64,000 nucleotides of DNA from Phlyctochytrium arcticum (taxonomy: Eukaryota > Chytridiomycota > Chytridiomycetes > Chytridiales > Chytridiaceae). Shown piece after piece: positions 53,013-64,000 of this stretch. The translations under genes were made by a program, and so were the position numbers. The stretch covers positions 38,969 to 102,968 of the forward strand of contig JAHLKI010000050.1 in the NCBI GenBank assembly GCA_025602905.1, written 5' to 3'. The notes below the pieces were generated by a model. It ran no database searches. It saw nothing but the letters and a program-made list of their open reading frames with translations, and was not told where the DNA came from. Every line of letters starts with the position of its first letter. Positions within the stretch are counted from its first letter, which is position 1.

Positions 53013-53037
53013 CTATCCATCCATCCATCCATCCATC
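53013..53037. repeat. (ATCC)n microsatellite
   Basis: About six ATCC units. Confidence 0.95.
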
Positions 53038-53070
53038 GGATTCAATATCACGTTAGAGGGGGGGTGGGAT

Positions 53071-53417
53071 CGTCTTGGGCGAGGTATAATTTTGGTTGGA
53101 ACTGCCCCCAAGATGACTGTGCCTTGCATCTGACAGGCCTCGCAAGTCAAAAACGAAAATTGCCACAGTCCAGCAGCGGGATTTTGATTTTCTGAATAAA
53201 ACCCCTTGCCCTTTACACCAAAGTGCAGATGTGAGGCCACAGACAGGTTGCCAATGCATATGGGCGAAACATTTTTTAAGGCCAAACTTCATTCTGAAGG
53301 TGGTCAACTAGTGCTTTGTTGGGATACAAATCGGTTTTTACGGGACTTAGAAATTCTGCTGAAGCACAACTTTTCCTAATTGGTGGTTGGAACTAAAATT
53401 ATACCTCGCCCAAGACG
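53071..53417. mobile_element. MITE-like element 1
   Basis: 347 bp with terminal inverted repeats of about 27 bp, starting CGTCTTGGGCGAGGTATAAT and ending in its reverse complement with one mismatch. It lies between G-runs on both sides (53057-53064 and 53421-53435). No transposase frame is inside. Confidence 0.75.
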
Positions 53418-53776
53418 CTCGGGGGGGGGGGGGGGTAACTGGAGCCAGGTATTTACAGTGAGGGTAGCCATTGGCTTACTGTATGATTAATTTTTTATGA
53501 CACCTGTCTTGCTTGGGTCCACAAGAAATTCAATAAATTCTCAGAGAAAACTCTTGAGCGTCCATCTTACGTCCTAACAAAATAAGGGCAATGGATCCGG
53601 ATTCCTGGTGTTGAGGAGTATAGCTGGACAGAGGGTTTTTTGTTCCTCATCCCGAAAATCTATTTTTTGTGGCACGGTATAGTATGTTTACTAATGGCCA
53701 GCGCTTACCCATCAACCTGACGTCAACTCATGCTCAACAGTGACAAGACCCTTTAAATAGTCCAATCCCCCTGTTA

Positions 53777-54141
53777 GGGGGTTCCAAAGTTGAATTTGCG
53801 CCAAATGAAACAGAAGTTTTGAAATTTGCATTTTGCCTTGCCGGTTGGTCATATAAACGCTTTCAAAGCTGACTCCCTCAGGTTTATTTCAGAGTTCTGT
53901 TCTCTTTTATTTCGCTCAGATCCAGCTCATATCGCCTCGGCTCAAAGTTCCACAAATGCACATTCTGGTAGTGCAAGCGCAACTGTGCGAGGGCACCAGT
54001 GGCACAGCAAAACTTTTATTTCAGCCAAATAACAAGCCCCAGGAGGTTGTTATTTGGCAAAATAAAGGTTTTGATTTTGGACCCCAAATACAACTTTTAT
54101 TTTGCCCAAATAAAAGTCAAAAATTCAACTTTGAAACCCCC
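53777..54141. mobile_element. MITE-like element 2
   Basis: 365 bp bounded by GGGGGTTCCAAAGTTGAATT and its near-exact inverted copy ending ...AAACCCCC. TA dinucleotides flank both ends (53775-53776 and 54142-54143), as for Tc1/mariner-type insertions. The inside repeats CCAAATAAAAG-like motifs in both orientations. Confidence 0.75.
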
Positions 54142-54360
54142 TATTATTTCATATGATACATGTAAGCACAAGTTCGGATTAGACTGCCAAAAAAAAGCGC
54201 AAAAAGCTTCAAAATCTCCAACAACTTGATCTATTATATAATAAGATACAATTGCCGTCACAAAAGCTTGAAAGTGGCACAGTTTTTTTTCAAGGGAGGA
54301 GGCAAAGTCATCGCGACTAATCCATAAGAAGGGGCACAGTTGTTGGGCCTTGCAAAGGAT

Positions 54361-55628
54361 TCTCCTTAAATGCTTTGACAAGCATCTTGAAAGATATTTG
54401 CGCAAGGTTTCAAAGGAAAAATGTCATGGCTCAAGGTGGGCCAAGTGGGCAACCACCACATGTAAAAGACCAATGGGGAGACTTGGGGTACCGTGACCCT
54501 CTTCAGTTCGAAAATAGAGAACGGCATGATTTCCACTCCTACAAATCTGAACGGCATGAACGCCATCATAACTTTTGTATACCGGGACATCAACACGATG
54601 TCTTCACAATCTTTTACCGGCCGGGCTATCCTTGCACCCAAAAACAAAACGGTTGCGATGCTGAACAAAATCATCCTTGACCGACACCATGGGGAACAGC
54701 ACGTCTACTTCAGCGAAGACAAACTAGACACCATCACTGCCAACAAAGTTACTCCTCACAAACTTCGCCTGAAACTTGGTATACCTATTATCTTGTTGGT
54801 GAACCTTAACCCGGCCAAGGGACTTTGCAAGGGCACGTGTCTTATTATTTGGCGACTGCCGAGACAAGGACAGAGAATTGAAGCACAGTTGATATCTGGG
54901 ACAAATGTTGGGTCAATCGTTTACATACTCCGCATTATGCACACTACCTCTCGAACAGGTGATTATTAGCAGTAATTCGTATCAACGATCACGTATTCAT
55001 ATCTCATATTTTTATCATTTGAAAAGGTTCTAATGGAGAGAACTTCCAATTCCAAAGTCGTCAATTTCCCGTTTGGGTCGCATATGCAATGACATTGCAC
55101 CAGGTTCAAGGACAAAGGATGGAGATGGTCGGGGTCTATTTGCCAGATATGACTACTCCCCATTGTCAGCTGTACAAAGCTGCCTCACAAGTTCCATCAA
55201 GTAGTGACATAAAAAGTTTTATTGAGAATTCAAGGTATGTACATTTGGATTGCTCCATTCCGTAATACGCAGATCCTGATATTGTCTTCAGTCATCAAGA
55301 AGGCTGATCTTATAAGTTTTTGTTCCAGCTGTACTTATTCGATATGTTTGTCTTTGTGCTATCTATTGAACATTTCTTTCAACTTTTAATACACTATCTC
55401 TTCCTTCCATATGATACCCATTTTCTTTTTATTTGGTGGCATGCATACAACATAAATTGTACCAGAGTAAAGCAAGATGCCAAGGGCAAATCCCCGCGAC
55501 CATTTAATCAAAGAGAGGGGGCTTAGGGATCCTCAAATGCTTTGACGACCCTCGGAAGGATAACTGTCATCGCCCACGGTGGGCCAAGTGGGAAAACAAA
55601 GAAAAAAAATGTAAAAGAAAATGGGGAG
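54361..55628. repeat. Diverged direct repeats flanking the Helitron helicase piece
   Basis: 54361-54480 and 55531-55628 share AATGCTTTGACRA, GGTGGGCCAAGTGGG, ATGTAAAAGA and AATGGGGAG in the same order. They lie about 1.17 kb apart on either side of the helicase remnant. Confidence 0.75.
54499..55240 (+). pseudogene. Helitron PIF1-like helicase C-terminal remnant
   Basis: The plus strand encodes FTGRAILAPKNKTVAMLNKI, then KLRLKLGIPIILLVNLNP, GLCKGTCLIIWRL and, after a break, AYAMTLHQVQGQRMEMVGVY (helicase motif VI region). These are the last motifs of Helitron helicases. Walker A and B are missing and the frame changes near 54969-55050. It is a dead 3' fragment. Confidence 0.85.
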
Positions 55629-55738
55629 TATAAGGAGGAACCATCCTCGGCATATTAGATGCAGCAAATCCGCCATGTTTTTAAAAAAACCCGTTATCGC
55701 CACATCAAGAAGTTCCCACGTTAAGTCCATTTAAACCA

Positions 55739-57490
55739 ATGGCCGAAGCTAAAGAAGAAACCGCACAACAAAGAAGGAATCGACTCGCCCGAGAAAGATA
55801 TGCCGGTAATAAACTGACCAAAGCTCTCGGCCCAGTTGCACCATTAGCCAATTCGTTAATTGCATTATCTTTTGAAGAGCGCCAAGGTTAGATCCACCAA
55901 ACTACTATTATGACATCGTAATACTTTTTCTGTTTTCAGATCCGGAGACCACAAAGCAGCGTCGATCCCGACTGGCAAGGGAAAAATATGCCCAAAAAAG
56001 GCCGTTTGGGAACAACAACGACATTGACTATAAATGAAAGCGATGAAGCTAATTCTGGAAACCGAGGTAAGCTGAGGCGTATTGTGATAGAAATCACGTT
56101 CCTGGCTGACTTCCTCCAGCAGAAGGCTCTCCTGGGGTACGACGGGAAGACGGACAAACTGACAGCAATCGAGATAACAGAGACCTACAGGAAGAAAATA
56201 CAGATACTCAACAGGATCAGGAAATTTTAGGTGAGTGTCAATGTATTCATAGCTAGTCGACCTTCTACTTATGTTTCTGAACCGTCATCTTACGGGATGA
56301 CGTTCCCGCTGCGGCTGCCGCTGCCATTGCTTGCCCCCAATTCAGAAATCTCTTGGGATTCAAGTCACCCTCTTCCATACAACGATGGGCGCCGAATATT
56401 CGTGATCAGGTATGCTCCCGTTGCGGGGCAAAGATGTGGATGGAAGAAAGGAAACCTGGATCGACTCAAATCAATCCCGTATTCATGCTATGTTGCGGCA
56501 ACGGCCAGGTCGTGTTGCCGTTGTTGCGACCTGCCCCAGACCCACTAAGAATGTATCTGGAAGCATTACAATTCTGCGCTTGCCTTTGCCTCCGTGGGAG
56601 TCAAATTGGGCGAAAAGGTGACGGGAACGGCGGGCATGTGGACATATTGCATCCACGGATCTCTCACCCACATAATGGGCGCCATTCTCCCAGAAGTGGT
56701 TGAAACGCAAGATGGTCAATCGAATCGCGCAAAGCCACAGTATGCCCAAGTCTGTATCTTTGATTGTAGCAAGGAGTTAGCAAACTGCATGCCCAACACC
56801 CCACACGTGAAGGAGGATCTGATGCAGTCGCTTCAAGAAATGATACACGAGTATAATCCGTACGCCCAGGCATTTGTGAACGCCCGAAATTTCATGCAAG
56901 AGAATGGGGATCAGGTCAACGATCTAAAACTGCGCATTGTGTCACACCGCAACAAAGACCCCAGACGCTATAACCAGCCGGTTGCCGATGAGGTAGCGGA
57001 TGTGATTGTAGGAGATGGCTCTGAAGCCGTGGAGAAGCGCGATGTTGTCCTTCAGACAAAGGCGGGTCCCTTTATGCGCATCAGCGATTACCATCCGACA
57101 TATATGCCAACCGGTATGTACATCACAATATTTTGCTGCAACAAAAGCTAACTACCTGTTTGTGTAGCGTTTCCCCTGCTATTCCCTTATGGTGAGGATG
57201 GGTGGAACGTCAACATCCCACTTGGTGCTCGTCCTTTTCGTGCGGAAAATGAGGATGCGGAGGAAGATGAGGGCATGAACGCAGGAAACAATGACAGTGA
57301 CCTCCCTGTTGGTCAAAACAAATCTACGAGGGTAACCGGCTTGCAATACTACGCCTTTCGACTGCAGACACGGGCTGATGAAGGGAAGACATTGCTCTCA
57401 GGAGGACGTTTGTTCCAACAGTATTGTGTAGATGCATTTGCGGCTGTCGAGCAAAATCGGTTGAATTTCATTCGCACCCCTCAGCGCAAC
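55739..57490 (+). pseudogene. Helitron Rep N-terminal remnant
   Basis: Begins MAEAKEETAQQRRNRLARERY, repeated after an intron as KQRRSRLAREKYAQ. The Helitron N-terminal domain follows: CSRCGAKMWMEERK, FMLCCGNGQVVLPLL, then after a frame break SALAFASVGVKLGEKVTG, YCIHGSLTHIMGAILP, DPRRYNQPVADEVADVIV, DYHPTYMPT, an intron, FPLLFPYGEDGWN, and LQYYAFRLQTRADEG with SGGRLFQQYCVDAFAAVEQNRLNFI split over this span. It stops near 57490 before the HUH nuclease domain. The frame shift near 56570 and the missing catalytic part make it non-functional. It is on the same strand as the helicase piece but lies after it, the reverse of the normal order. Confidence 0.87.
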
Positions 57491-57852
57491 CCGGGTTTTA
57501 CTATGGGGAGGCACAGTCATTGTAGCATTAAGTACGCAGATCCGACCTGGTCGTTTTCCTGTACATTTTTGCAAAACGTTCGTTCACCATCTGTCCATTT
57601 CCACGCGATCTTTTCAGCTACACACCTCAACTAAACTCTTGAAACTCACCTCAACCGGTATGGGAAGGAGCCTCTGTGACTTTATCCCAACCTTTTCTGA
57701 CCGGTTCTTTAGAATTTCGACGCGCAAGCAACTGTATGCCGCCCAAGAAGAAGGTGAGATGGGCATCTTCATGATCTCAAAGACATGCCTTTTTCCTTCC
57801 GTAGTTGTCAGCCCACTTATTCTTTCACTTCTTCTTGTTACTACCATTATAG

Positions 57853-60648
57853 CGCCAGGTCGCCAGCGGCCTTGTCTGGTACCACGAGGTACCCGGGAAA
57901 AAGGGCAACAAACAAGTCTATTGTCCTGGATGTATTAGTTGTGGGAATAAATGTGCTAGTAGATTTCACAAACTGCTCTTTGCGGAACTTGATAGTCTTA
58001 AGCAGCATGGTGTAAAGCCCCTCCTTGGCCGCGGAATTGACGCTCCGTGGGCTTGTGAGGCCTGCCGCGCCCGATGGTACAGAGCGGGCCTGATTCGAGC
58101 ACCCATTGTACCCATCCAAGACGCAGATGCAGATGCTGCACCAAACGAGGGCCTCAATGGTGATGGAGATGGGAGTGACACCGGCAATGTCAATATCATC
58201 GCCGACCTCGATGCAAATGAAAATGCAGGTGCAGCTGTTACCCCAACCCCAGAAACCACTCAGGCGCCAAATGTGGATCCCAACTCGGATGCTGAGTATG
58301 AGGAGGCTCTTCGTGAGTTGGTTGACCATCCCTTTGATGGCAACCCGTTACTCGATATTGATGGTTTCGCACAAAAGTATCGAGCATATGCCGTGAAGGC
58401 GCGCATGATCGGGTTCCGTGAGCAATACTCTCCCATCTACAATGACCGCATGAAAAGAGAGGTTGTTTTTTCTGTTTGTTACAACGGAAGCGTACGGGAC
58501 CAGAAATGTGACTACATTAAACGATTCTTTGGCCACGAATTCATCACCGCGTCCTACACTGATCAGCGATTCATGTCTAGCATGAATCTGTGTTATCATC
58601 CTTCCAAGTCAATTACTCGCCAGAATGACTTGATTGTTTCAGCACAAGAACGCGTAGTGAATGACATCCTAGTGAACAATCCCCTCTTAGTCATTACAAT
58701 CGATGACTTTCACTGGTGTCAGATTCGGCCTGTCCCAGATGCGGCGAATGCCCCTGGAAAATTCACCAGCGCGAAAACCACTGCAAATTACGCAGTAAAG
58801 CATCATCGGGAAATGCCACCCCTCCCGCCTAACATAGGCGATGTTATGACTTCCATTCTCCAGGACTCTTCATGGATGCCCGTATCTCTTGGCGCTCCAC
58901 AAAGAGAGACGTATGCTGAGGTCCGCAACGGTGAAATCTTGTCGAAAAAGATGTACGCCTATAGTATGGCTACGAAGGCCGGATCGCAAGAGAACTTCCA
59001 TATCATCGGCAGCGATGAGAATCCTTTGAAGAGCGCCCTCGATTTGCAGCCGTGTCTGAATAACATCCAGACATTTTTAGCCAAAGTTGATTATCCAGGC
59101 CAAGACAATACTTTCAGCAAGTCCGTCATTCTGGCAGGTGATTTCCACGTGTGGATGTATGCTAGCAAGCTGCTACGGTCGCCCACATATGGAGATCTCA
59201 GGCCTCACGTCTTGCCCGTACCAGACAACATGCATACGGCGCTGAATGTACAGGAGGCGGTCCTCGTTCATGGTTGGACCATAATCCATCCCCTCTGGAT
59301 CGCTGGGTATCCGGACGTGGAGAATACAGCGCCCATCAACATGAGACCGAAGCGCAGAACGGCAATGCTGGCCCTTTCTATGACAGCTTGGCAGGAATGC
59401 CGTCAGGAACTCCTGAGTGCTTATAAGCTGGGCATAGCTATTAATCCCAAGGCAACCCCGGTCCGCAAGGCGATGGTCGAGTCAATTCTGTCCCTTTTTG
59501 AAGACCACATTCCCCTGGCAGTGGATTGTCCTTACCTGTTATCAAGTGGGGACCTTTTGCAGGTCAAAATGTGCCTTAAGCGTCTCTTCCCTTTGTTCGC
59601 TCTCTTAGGGAAAAAAAACTATGTTAACATTGTTCTTTTCCAGCTTGGTCTTCTCGAAAGGCTTCCTTCCCACCTTCCGGAGGGTATTGTTATGGCTTTT
59701 CTTTTCTCCACATTCTCTAGTGAGGACTTAGAAGTCTTTCACTCCATTCTCCGGGCTGCTATACGCTTCCAAGACACAAATGCGCAAGTAGCCAGGAAAG
59801 CTATGCTGATCACAGCCATGAGGGGGGAGTCGGCATTGATGCAGCTTGCTGCTATGACCGAGCGGGAGTTAGCGATACGAGGGCGGCCAGTGGCTCCGAT
59901 TGAGGGAGAGTCAGTGATCAAGAAAGAGCCGGGGACCTCTGGAGAGGCCCGTAGTTCCGCCCCAACCCCTCTGGAGAAGGCTGCCGATGATGTGGTCCCC
60001 AGAATGGTTGCTTACCTCAAAGAGCTTTTTTCCAGCCTCTTTGCTTTCTCTTTCGATGTTGTTGGCCAAACTGACAAGCTTCCTTATGCTGCTGCTTTGC
60101 CGCATTATAACCTTGTTCTCAGGCCGCCTCGTTCACGTCCCATGCCATCAACGCCATTACTTTCAACTGAGACGGTCGTGAACAATTCGGGCCCGTCCAG
60201 TAGAAACAGGAATGCTGTCACAACTCCTGTCCCCTCTGGCGACAAAGAGAACCCCGCGGTCAACCCTCCCTCACCCAGCGGCGATTCAATCCCCACGGTG
60301 GTACTGGCCACTATCAGGGAGTCGCTAGTGCCTTTGCCCCTGCGCCGACAACCATATATCAATCTGGGAAACCACATTGATATTGAAGGTTTTCAGAGTG
60401 TTTCGATGCCGGCGGAGAGGAGCCCCCTAACGGACGTTACAAATGGACAATCATCCACCAAGGCCAAGAAAATCAAAGTCCGAGAGTTCCAGAAAACCGA
60501 TTGTTTGAACTACGATCTGACAGCTTGTGGGTGCAAGGTTTTCAACTGCCAATGTGCAGCTATGTACCAATGGATTGCTACCAAGTCTATCGAACACTTC
60601 TCTGAGAACATCGACAAGAGCCCCGTCCGCGGTGATGAAGGTAAATAA
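57853..60648 (+). CDS. Large transposase-like protein, possibly DUF6589 family
   Basis: An open exon of 931 codons follows the acceptor TTATAG at 57852; the 5' exons (perhaps 57640-57745) are not settled. The N-terminus has a zinc-binding cluster CPGCISCGNKC ... CEACRARWYRAG, then an Asp/Asn/Ala-rich linker. The core contains NPLLVITIDDFHWCQIRPVP, KSVILAGDFHVWMYASKLL and ALSMTAWQECRQELLSAY, a layout I associate with DUF6589 proteins of fungi, thought to be mobile-element derived. A Ser/Pro linker with KKEPG and NKEN-like motifs precedes a final CGCKVFNCQCAAMYQW cluster. No break is seen. Family name is tentative; Helitron debris directly upstream suggests a transposon-rich setting. Confidence 0.6.
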   Translation, partial: RQVASGLVWYHEVPGKKGNKQVYCPGCISCGNKCASRFHKLLFAELDSLKQHGVKPLLGRGIDAPWACEACRARWYRAGLIRAPIVPIQDADADAAPNEGLNGDGDGSDTGNVNIIADLDANENAGAAVTPTPETTQAPNVDPNSDAEYEEALRELVDHPFDGNPLLDIDGFAQKYRAYAVKARMIGFREQYSPIYNDRMKREVVFSVCYNGSVRDQKCDYIKRFFGHEFITASYTDQRFMSSMNLCYHPSKSITRQNDLIVSAQERVVNDILVNNPLLVITIDDFHWCQIRPVPDAANAPGKFTSAKTTANYAVKHHREMPPLPPNIGDVMTSILQDSSWMPVSLGAPQRETYAEVRNGEILSKKMYAYSMATKAGSQENFHIIGSDENPLKSALDLQPCLNNIQTFLAKVDYPGQDNTFSKSVILAGDFHVWMYASKLLRSPTYGDLRPHVLPVPDNMHTALNVQEAVLVHGWTIIHPLWIAGYPDVENTAPINMRPKRRTAMLALSMTAWQECRQELLSAYKLGIAINPKATPVRKAMVESILSLFEDHIPLAVDCPYLLSSGDLLQVKMCLKRLFPLFALLGKKNYVNIVLFQLGLLERLPSHLPEGIVMAFLFSTFSSEDLEVFHSILRAAIRFQDTNAQVARKAMLITAMRGESALMQLAAMTERELAIRGRPVAPIEGESVIKKEPGTSGEARSSAPTPLEKAADDVVPRMVAYLKELFSSLFAFSFDVVGQTDKLPYAAALPHYNLVLRPPRSRPMPSTPLLSTETVVNNSGPSSRNRNAVTTPVPSGDKENPAVNPPSPSGDSIPTVVLATIRESLVPLPLRRQPYINLGNHIDIEGFQSVSMPAERSPLTDVTNGQSSTKAKKIKVREFQKTDCLNYDLTACGCKVFNCQCAAMYQWIATKSIEHFSENIDKSPVRGDEGK

Positions 60649-61974
60649 GCCAGAGGTGTCGCATCAGTGCCTTGCGAGCTGTGCGCTTTTTCCTTCCAAG
60701 AACGATCACTCACCTTCTTCCAAATACTTTGTAGAATCTTCAGTTTCAACCCCAGCTTGACTGCTCGAGTGTATGTTCATCAGTTTGCCGTTTATGTCCC
60801 CCCCGGAATTTCCTTCACGCGTTTTCGACGTCGGTTTTCGAGCCATCACATCTCTTCTTACATAGTCTCAGGTAGCGGACAGCACTCCTATAAAGTCTTA
60901 GATATGTTTCCATCATTTTCAATACTCAGTTGTGTTATTTTCATATAAGGTTTGGGGCATTTTCAGGTACCCTCTCATTCTTGCGGAACGCGTTTGGACT
61001 GTCGGACATTGCTTACGTAAATTTTTCCCGCCAAAAACCCGGGTTGCGCTGAGGAATGCCGTCAGATGCAACGATTTTTTTATGTGCCTATCGAGTGGAA
61101 TGACTCCATGGAAAATAATGCCCAACTCTTCATCGAGTAATTATCGAGCGACCGTTTTTTTGTCCCTTTTCGGATTATGTTGGGATTATTTTTTGCGCAC
61201 CAACCAATGGAGTGCGATAGAAAATAATACGTTTGATACTTGAAAATCATCGAGTGTTATGAAGAGCGTCTCTCCATGATTTCAAAAAATTTCAAAATTT
61301 TACAAAACTGAATTCATGGAGCAAGCCAGCGAAAAACGGTCATTCTAAATGTGCCAAAATGCAAAAGTGTGAAAAAGGGGTGTTTTTAGGTGATAAACAC
61401 CTGTTTTATATTCAGAATTCGCTGAATCAACATAAAACATGACAAAATCGGACAAAACCATGCTAAAATCGATGCAAAACGCTACTTTTTCGGCTTTTTG
61501 AATCACTAATAATCCTACCCGCAGTTTTTCACCAGGAATTCCTAGTTTGCCGCATAATTCTAAATCACTCAACTTTACCGAGTAACAACTCCACGCTATC
61601 GAGTCGACCAAACTCCTTGAATACTGCTAAAATCACCCGCAATCCTACCCGCAGTTTCTCCCGACTTGTGTTTGGTTTGTCACATACATTCTCCTTTCTA
61701 GAAATTTGCCTTTTCCCCGCTCCAGTATCTCGAAAGAACCCTCCAAAGCCTACGAAGACTTCGTCAGGCGGGACGAAACCCGCAATTTTCCCACATAAGT
61801 GCCTCACTTGCTACATTTTCATCAAAACAAGTACGAACATTCCTTATATGCGACGGACTTGTCGAGTACGGGAACGAATTAACCGAGAGCACCTTTCATT
61901 TTCCCGTATCCCACTGAGCAAATACATCCTTCTTCTAATGAAACAAACTTGCAGAAAATATAACGACAGGCTTA
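60649..61974. other. AT-rich intergenic stretch
   Basis: No gene recognised. AATCCTACCCGCAGTTT occurs twice (about 61512 and 61641). Several ATCGAG-rich words recur between 61090 and 61260. Confidence 0.5.
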
Positions 61975-63813
61975 CTATTGGACAGGGAGTTCCAAAACAT
62001 ATTGCTCCAATCCAGGGATTTCGTTCACATCATCATTGCCCTTTTTTGCTTTGAAAGGCTGTTTCTTCTTGAAGGCAGCAAACCGATGGGGAGGAACAAC
62101 GAAGTACAGTTTCGGTGTACTGTCACCGTACAAGTTGCACAACTTTTGTAAAATTTGAACCCCGCGAATTGGATGCTCGGCTGCTACTGTGAATTGGAAC
62201 ATTCCCTGAGCACTGAGGGAATCAATTGCCGGAAAATTATCGTCGTCTGTTGGTTCGTAGTATTTGCCCTCAAGGTTGTCTATAGTAGGGATGGTAAGTG
62301 TTCCAAACGTGGTTCGTTCGCCTTGCAAAGCATCCAACAAAAATTCGGATTCGGGACCACTTTCGGTACCACATTCCAAGCGTCTGCATTTGAGAGTTCG
62401 CCCTCCAACAGAAAATACCCTATGTCCATATATCTCAAACAAATGTCTTGAAATCTCGTTGGGGCTACCGCCGAACATAATCCGCAGATTGGTAAGCATT
62501 TGAGCAGAATGATATATCCACAATTGGTCCCCAATATACTTTGACGCCACCTGATAGTCGGCAAACTTGTAAGCATTCCCATCCTCTTCCTTTCCCACCA
62601 GTATGTGCATAAGCAAATGTGTCACTGGGAAGACACTTGTTGTCTGCCCGATAAATCTGACCCCGCCAACAGCATCAGAGTCATTCAAAGCAGTGTTTAT
62701 TTTCCCTTTAACGTCATCAACAGAAATTGTGACAAATATAAAGCGGGCAACTCCACCACAGATGCAATAATTTTCTTGAACCGATTCAATGGGCACTTCC
62801 GGATAGCAGTGGCGCTGACAAGTCTGTAACTCGTCCAGAGTCCAAATCGGCAAGTACCATTCCTTGGCCCCCGTCTGCTTCACGTAATCCCTGATCGCGG
62901 CAGCACGGGGGGATGAAATGTGCAACGTAACACAATTCGAGCCGGCCGGCCCGAGCGGTCCATCAGCAACGTAGAATGTATCTGGTTTCCAAACCAACAA
63001 TTTCACATCATGCTGCTCAATGTTGTAAACGCGTAGTTGCTGCAAGTCGAAGCAAAAGTACGTGGTAGGCGCGTTCAAGGAGGACATTTGATAAACGATC
63101 CGCTTCGGTTTGTAACCCAGATTTATCGGGAGAGGGCCATTCATCAAGCGGTACAAGATGTAGATAAAGAATAGTGACTTTCCGATGCCGGGTGTCCCAG
63201 ATATTGCAAAATTCCGCGGGTCTGAACCAATGGATTCCAAGAGCAAATCAAAAACCTTCGGGTAGCACTCCCTGACGTAAAGTTTTTTGATAGGGACTCG
63301 AGGGTATGGGAGCAGGTTGTGGTCTTCAGATTGAATACATCCTTCAACCAACTGAGCGTTTGCAAATGACGTCAGTCGGGCTGTCAAGTCACTGATTTCG
63401 TCTGGGGCCATTCAAGCAGAAGCGAAAGTTAGAAAATGGTGAATTGTAACATCCAATCGAATCGCTCCCTTACCAACTGTTGTACCACTCGTTGTCGCCT
63501 GAACTCGATCCGGCACCACAATGAGGATCGGGTGGTCGTCATCCGTGTCTCCTAGCGTATCCACCTTCTTGCCCGGCTTTAGCCCGGTCAGAGTTTTGTT
63601 TGCGGCAATATCATCGTCTAGTTCACTCTTGCTGGCGTAGACGAGGAGTTGGTTTGCGTCAACCTTCTCCAAGTCGTTGGCGCACTCCTTCTTCACTTCC
63701 TTTCGCAGGTCCGCAACGTCGCTGTTGGCGTTTGGAAGCGAGACTTTGTCTGGGGTGGTTCGACAATATGACTCTCCGCTTGCATTGACTAGTTGGTACC
63801 AGATTGTCGCCAT
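61975..63813 (-). CDS. Crinkler (CRN) family protein with P-loop NTPase
   Basis: Two exons, 63813-63474 and 63401-61975, give 588 residues. I chose the Met starting MATIWYQLVNASGESYC, the usual position for the CRN N-terminal ubiquitin-like header; that domain runs to about residue 105 and ends in DHPILIVVPDRV. After the intron comes the linker DEISDLTARLTSFANAQLVE and a P-loop domain with FAISGTPGIGKSLFFIYILY (Walker A). The C-terminal 250 residues contain WYLPIWTLDELQTC and VFPVTHLLMHILVG, typical of the CRN NTPase/nuclease-type tail, and end with a basic patch (KKKQPFKAKKG). No secretion signal is seen. CRN proteins act as host-directed or intercellular effectors in pathogens and symbionts; the role here is not known. 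The frame is intact. Confidence 0.85.
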
Positions 63814-64000
63814 GGTTGTTTCTTGAAATTTGCCTGCCGTATCTCGGCTTCGGTCAGTCAACAACTGCAGGCGCCCCGCAGGTGGCTTATGTCAGTGGCA
63901 CAGATATCAAAAAGCAGGGCGTGGGCGGCGTGAAAACATCGGTTCTGTGCAGAGGGCAGGAGTGTACTAGAGGCAGCACTAGATGCTGCACTAGAACCAG
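63814..64000. promoter_or_regulatory. Upstream region of the CRN gene
   Basis: 187 bp upstream of the CRN start to the window edge. No clear core promoter motif is seen. Confidence 0.3.

Overview
This window looks like nuclear DNA of an early-diverging, probably zoosporic (chytrid-like) fungus. The reasons are short phase-consistent introns of about 45-75 bp, a fungal-type single-copy gene set (gamma-tubulin, BCS1, a mitochondrial mL50-like protein, a TBC1D22-type RabGAP, a USP37-like deubiquitinase), telomeric repeats of the TTAGGG type, and a Crinkler (CRN) protein with a P-loop NTPase, a family known from chytrids, arbuscular mycorrhizal fungi and oomycetes. The lineage is inferred, not proven.

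1-11.7 kb is a compact housekeeping block: TBC1D22 (-, 3' end outside the window), a USP37-like deubiquitinase (-) diverging from gamma-tubulin (+), BCS1 (-) diverging from mL50 (+), an ArsJ-like MFS permease (-) and tRNA-Val(AAC) (-). Exon joins for most of these were worked out from splice sites and add up to whole codon numbers.

11.7-24 kb is gene-poor and repetitive. It holds a perfect 36-bp-arm palindrome, tandem arrays, a duplicated 34-bp double hairpin, a decayed MULE/FAR1-type transposase, a 526-codon orphan gene and several weak open frames. A basic coiled-coil gene is split by the next element.

24.2-29.2 kb is an almost intact Ty1/copia element (164-bp LTRs differing at one base, 5-bp target duplication AACCT). 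It has a half-tRNA initiator-Met primer site and a single UGA between in-frame gag and pol. Next to it lies the 3' end of a Ty3/gypsy element.

29.8-49.5 kb is the most remarkable part: an inverted repeat with 8.85-kb arms (only three differences noticed) around a 1.94-kb spacer. Each arm reads, from outside to centre: telomeric repeat, 3' end of a two-ORF APE-type LINE (LINE-A), LINE-A 5' end, telomeric repeat, 3' part of a second LINE (LINE-B). Both LINEs point with 3' ends outward against CCCTAA repeats, as expected for elements primed from chromosome ends. The outer flanks differ: a truncated gypsy element on the left and a truncated copia element on the right. The simplest reading is two chromosome ends, each capped by a telomere-LINE array, joined head to head; a misassembly of two subtelomeres is the main alternative.

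49.5-57.5 kb holds the truncated copia element, which carries a chromodomain-like segment between integrase and reverse transcriptase, two MITE-like elements, and decayed Helitron helicase and Rep pieces. 57.8-60.6 kb is a large transposase-like gene (possibly DUF6589), and 62-63.8 kb is the CRN gene on the minus strand.
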